From Janibacter hoylei PVAS-1 (GTDB taxonomy: Bacteria; Actinomycetota; Actinomycetes; Actinomycetales; Dermatophilaceae), in the NCBI RefSeq assembly GCF_000297495.1, contig NZ_ALWX01000041.1, positions 1-36,977 of the forward strand: a stretch of 36,977 nucleotides of DNA. Direction: 5' to 3'. A program made the position numbers and the translations under genes. This document shows positions 34,848-36,977 of the stretch, in pieces (within the stretch, counting starts at the first letter, position 1; the number at the start of each line of letters is the position of its first letter). The notes under the pieces were generated by a model. It saw nothing but the letters and a program-made list of their open reading frames with translations, did no database searches and had not been told where the DNA came from.

Positions 34848-36069
34848 ATGACCGATCTGCCCACACCCTCGACCGCCCGACCGGCGCCCGGCCAGCTGAC
34901 CATGACCGCGCCCCGGCGCGGCAAGCCGCCGCGCCATCTCGCCGACCTCGACCTCGCCGGTCGCGTCGAGTGGGCCAAGGAACTCGGCCTACCCGGCTTC
35001 CGCGCCAAGCAGTTGTCGACGCACTACTTCACCCACCACACCGACGACCCCGGGCAGATGAGCGACCTGCCCAAGACGGCGCGCGAGGAGCTCGTCACGG
35101 CGATGCTCCCGCGTCTGCTGACGCCGGTGCGCACGATCACCGCCGACCGGGGCGCGACCCTGAAGTCGGTGTGGCGCCTGCACGACGGCGCGCTCGTCGA
35201 GTCGGTGCTCATGCGCTACCCGCGCCGGGCGACGATCTGCATCTCCAGCCAGGCCGGCTGCGGCATGAACTGCCCCTTCTGTGCCACTGGTCAGGAGGGT
35301 CTGACCCGCAACATGTCGACCGCCGAGATCGTCGACCAGGTCGTCGCGGCCAACCGGATGCTCGCCGAGGCGGGCGACCTGTCGCTCGGCGACGACGCCG
35401 GGGCCGCGCTCGGGGCCGAGGCCGATGACGAGGGGGGAGTCGCTCCCTTCGTCCGGGGGGCGTCGGGTCACCAATGTCGTCTTCATGGGCATGGGGGAGG
35501 CCCTGGCCAACTACAAGGCGGCGATCGGCGCGATCCGCCGCATGGTCGACCCCTCGCCGGAGGGGCTGGGCATGAGCGCCCGCGGCATCACGATGTCGTC
35601 GGTCGGGCTCGTGACCGGTATCGACCGGCTCACCGAGGAGGGCATCCCCGTGACGCTCGCCCTGTCGCTGCATGCTCCCGACGACGAGCTGCGCGACGAG
35701 CTCGTGCCGATCAACACCCGATTCAAGGTCGACGAGGCGATCGACGCCGCCCACCGCTACTACCTGCGGACCGGCCGCCGGGTGAGCATCGAGTACGCCC
35801 TGATCCGCGACATCAACGACCAGGCCTGGCGCGCCGACCTGCTCGGCAAGAAGCTCACGGAGCGCGGCAAGGGCTGGGTCCACGTCAACCCGATCCCGCT
35901 CAACCCGACCCCGGGCTCGAAGTGGACCGCGTCGCGGCGCGGCGTCGAGCAGCAGTTCGTCGAGCGGCTGCGGGCACACGGCATCCCGACGACGGTGCGC
36001 GACACCCGCGGCAGCGACATCGACGGTGCCTGCGGGCAGCTCGCGGCGGCCACCTCGGGTGCCGAATGA
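34848..36069 (+). CDS. rlmN: Dual-specificity 23S rRNA/tRNA methyltransferase RlmN, frameshifted at a G6 run
   Basis: RlmN is a radical SAM enzyme that methylates C2 of A2503 in 23S rRNA and A37 in tRNAs. The first frame carries the N-terminal domain ([27 protein letters not shown]) and the radical SAM cluster motif CGMNCPFC (Cys138, Cys142, Cys145). After an Asp/Gly/Ala-rich insert the next frame continues [50 protein letters not shown] and [18 protein letters not shown], with the catalytic Cys in the last block. One surplus G in 35432-35437 or 35455-35460 explains the break; restored length is 406 residues. The stop overlaps the purU start (ATGA). Confidence 0.93.
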
Positions 36070-36941
36070 GCGCGCCCATTGACCGCGGCCTCGGCCGCGA
36101 GATCGTCCTGACCCTCAACGGGCCCGACCGGCGCGGCATCGTCCACGCCGTGACCGGCGCCATGGTCGGGCTGGACCTCAACATCCTCGACAGCCAGCAG
36201 TTCGGCGACCCGTCGACAGGGGAGTTCCACCTGCGGATGCACCTGCAGGCCGACACCCCGATCGACGCCGACCGGCTCGAGGCCGAGCGCCAGCGGCTCG
36301 TCACCGAGCTCGGCGCCGACGTCGACGTGCACGACCCGCAGGAGCCGCACCGGCTGCTCATCATGGTCAGCCGGCAGGGCCACGTGCTCAACGACCTGCT
36401 CTTCCGGGTGCGCACCGGCCAGCTCAATGTCGTCGTGCCGGCCGTCGTGTCCAACCATGAGGACTTCCGGGCCGAGGTCGAGTGGCACGGCATCCCCTTC
36501 CACCACGTCCCGGTGACCCGGGAGACCAAGCCCCAGGCCGAGGCACGGCTGCGCGAGATCATCGCAGCCGAGCGGATCGAGACGGTCGCGCTCGCGCGCT
36601 ACATGCAGGTGCTCTCCGAGGACATGTGCGCCGACTTCCCGGGCCGGGTCATCAACATCCACCACTCGCTGCTGCCCTCCTTCAAGGGGGCGCGGCCCTA
36701 CTCGCAGGCACACGAGCGTGGGGTCAAGGTCATCGGCGCCACCGCCCACTACGTGACCTCCGACCTCGACGAGGGCCCGATCATCGAGCAGGACTTCCGG
36801 CGGGTCGACCACCGGATGAGCCCCGCCCAGCTCGCCGCCACCGGCGCCGAGCTCGAGGCGATGGCCTTTGCCCGCGCCCTGCGCTGGCACGTCGAGCGCC
36901 GGGTCGTCCTGCGCGGCCGGCGCACCATCGTCTTCGACTGA
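36066..36941 (+). CDS. purU: Formyltetrahydrofolate deformylase PurU
   Basis: PurU hydrolyses 10-formyl-THF to formate and THF, balancing one-carbon pools. The 291-residue protein has an N-terminal ACT domain ([33 protein letters not shown]) and a formyltransferase-like catalytic domain: [76 protein letters not shown] and [16 protein letters not shown], which holds the catalytic Asp/His residues. ATG 36066 overlaps the rlmN stop (ATGA at 36066-36069), so the two are coupled. This pairing is not one I know as universal. Confidence 0.95.
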   Translation: MSAPIDRGLGREIVLTLNGPDRRGIVHAVTGAMVGLDLNILDSQQFGDPSTGEFHLRMHLQADTPIDADRLEAERQRLVTELGADVDVHDPQEPHRLLIMVSRQGHVLNDLLFRVRTGQLNVVVPAVVSNHEDFRAEVEWHGIPFHHVPVTRETKPQAEARLREIIAAERIETVALARYMQVLSEDMCADFPGRVINIHHSLLPSFKGARPYSQAHERGVKVIGATAHYVTSDLDEGPIIEQDFRRVDHRMSPAQLAATGAELEAMAFARALRWHVERRVVLRGRRTIVFD

Positions 36942-36955
36942 CCGCACCCCCGTGC

Positions 36956-36975
36956 GCATTTCCCTAGGGAAATGC
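36956..36975. promoter_or_regulatory. Perfect 20-bp palindrome at the window end
   Basis: GCATTTCCCTAGGGAAATGC is fully self-complementary, 15 bases after the purU stop. The AT-rich outer arms contrast with the GC-rich surroundings, which suggests a protein-binding site for a dimeric regulator of the next gene, or of purU. With no loop it would be a poor terminator. Confidence 0.45.
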
Positions 36976-36977
36976 CA

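Overview
The window is a very GC-rich stretch (third codon positions nearly all G or C) of an actinobacterial chromosome. Gene content and order (smc, ftsY, amt-glnK-glnD, ffh, rpsP-khpA-rimM-trmD, rplS-lepB-lepB-rnhB, yraN-yifB-dprA-xerC, rpsB-tsf-pyrH-frr-cdsA, rlmN) are the conserved housekeeping backbone of Actinobacteria. TANNNT -10 boxes, probable leaderless starts and protein style suggest Micrococcales, perhaps Intrasporangiaceae (Janibacter-like). The genus is my inference from memory, not a search. I found no prophage, insertion sequence, CRISPR array, rRNA or tRNA.

Layout: 1-5.4 kb has the 3' end of smc, a small membrane protein, an M13 metallopeptidase, a DUF309 protein and ftsY. 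5.4-10.5 kb has a DUF4333 membrane protein on the minus strand and the nitrogen-control operon amt-glnK-glnD behind a candidate GlnR operator. 10.5-16.5 kb has ffh, an alpha/beta hydrolase, an SDR-like protein, an amidohydrolase, and a divergent TauE/SafE permease and Rrf2-type regulator. 16.6-19.2 kb is the rpsP-khpA-rimM-trmD cluster, in which TrmD carries a C-terminal GNAT domain. 19.2-23.4 kb has a small membrane protein, rplS, two signal peptidases, rnhB, a DUF2469 gene and yraN. 23.4-28.8 kb has yifB, dprA, xerC, an M23 peptidase and an aminotransferase. 28.8-33.9 kb is rpsB-tsf, an ABM-domain membrane protein, and pyrH-frr-cdsA. 33.9-37 kb has a scrambled secreted HNH nuclease gene, a small unknown, rlmN and purU.

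Two themes explain the oddities. (1) Five conserved genes (amidohydrolase, rimM, rnhB, rpsB, rlmN) need exactly one base removed from a G or C run of 6-7 to restore frame; glnD also changes frame next to G runs. Several are normally essential, so systematic homopolymer over-calling is the simplest reading. (2) Two genes contain a short segment in the wrong orientation. Bases 1-185 invert the smc coiled coil between 12-bp inverted repeats, and inverting it back restores the frame exactly. About 33995-34159 inverts the signal-peptide start of an HNH nuclease gene. Local misassembly or real small inversions would both fit.

Biologically the most interesting items are the TrmD-GNAT fusion, a perfect 17-bp hairpin inside the start of glnD, a possible leaderless three-codon mini-ORF overlapping the ftsY start, the structured rpsB leader, and the palindromes near 15.9, 31.5 and 36.96 kb. 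I see no convincing wholly new multi-gene system here.
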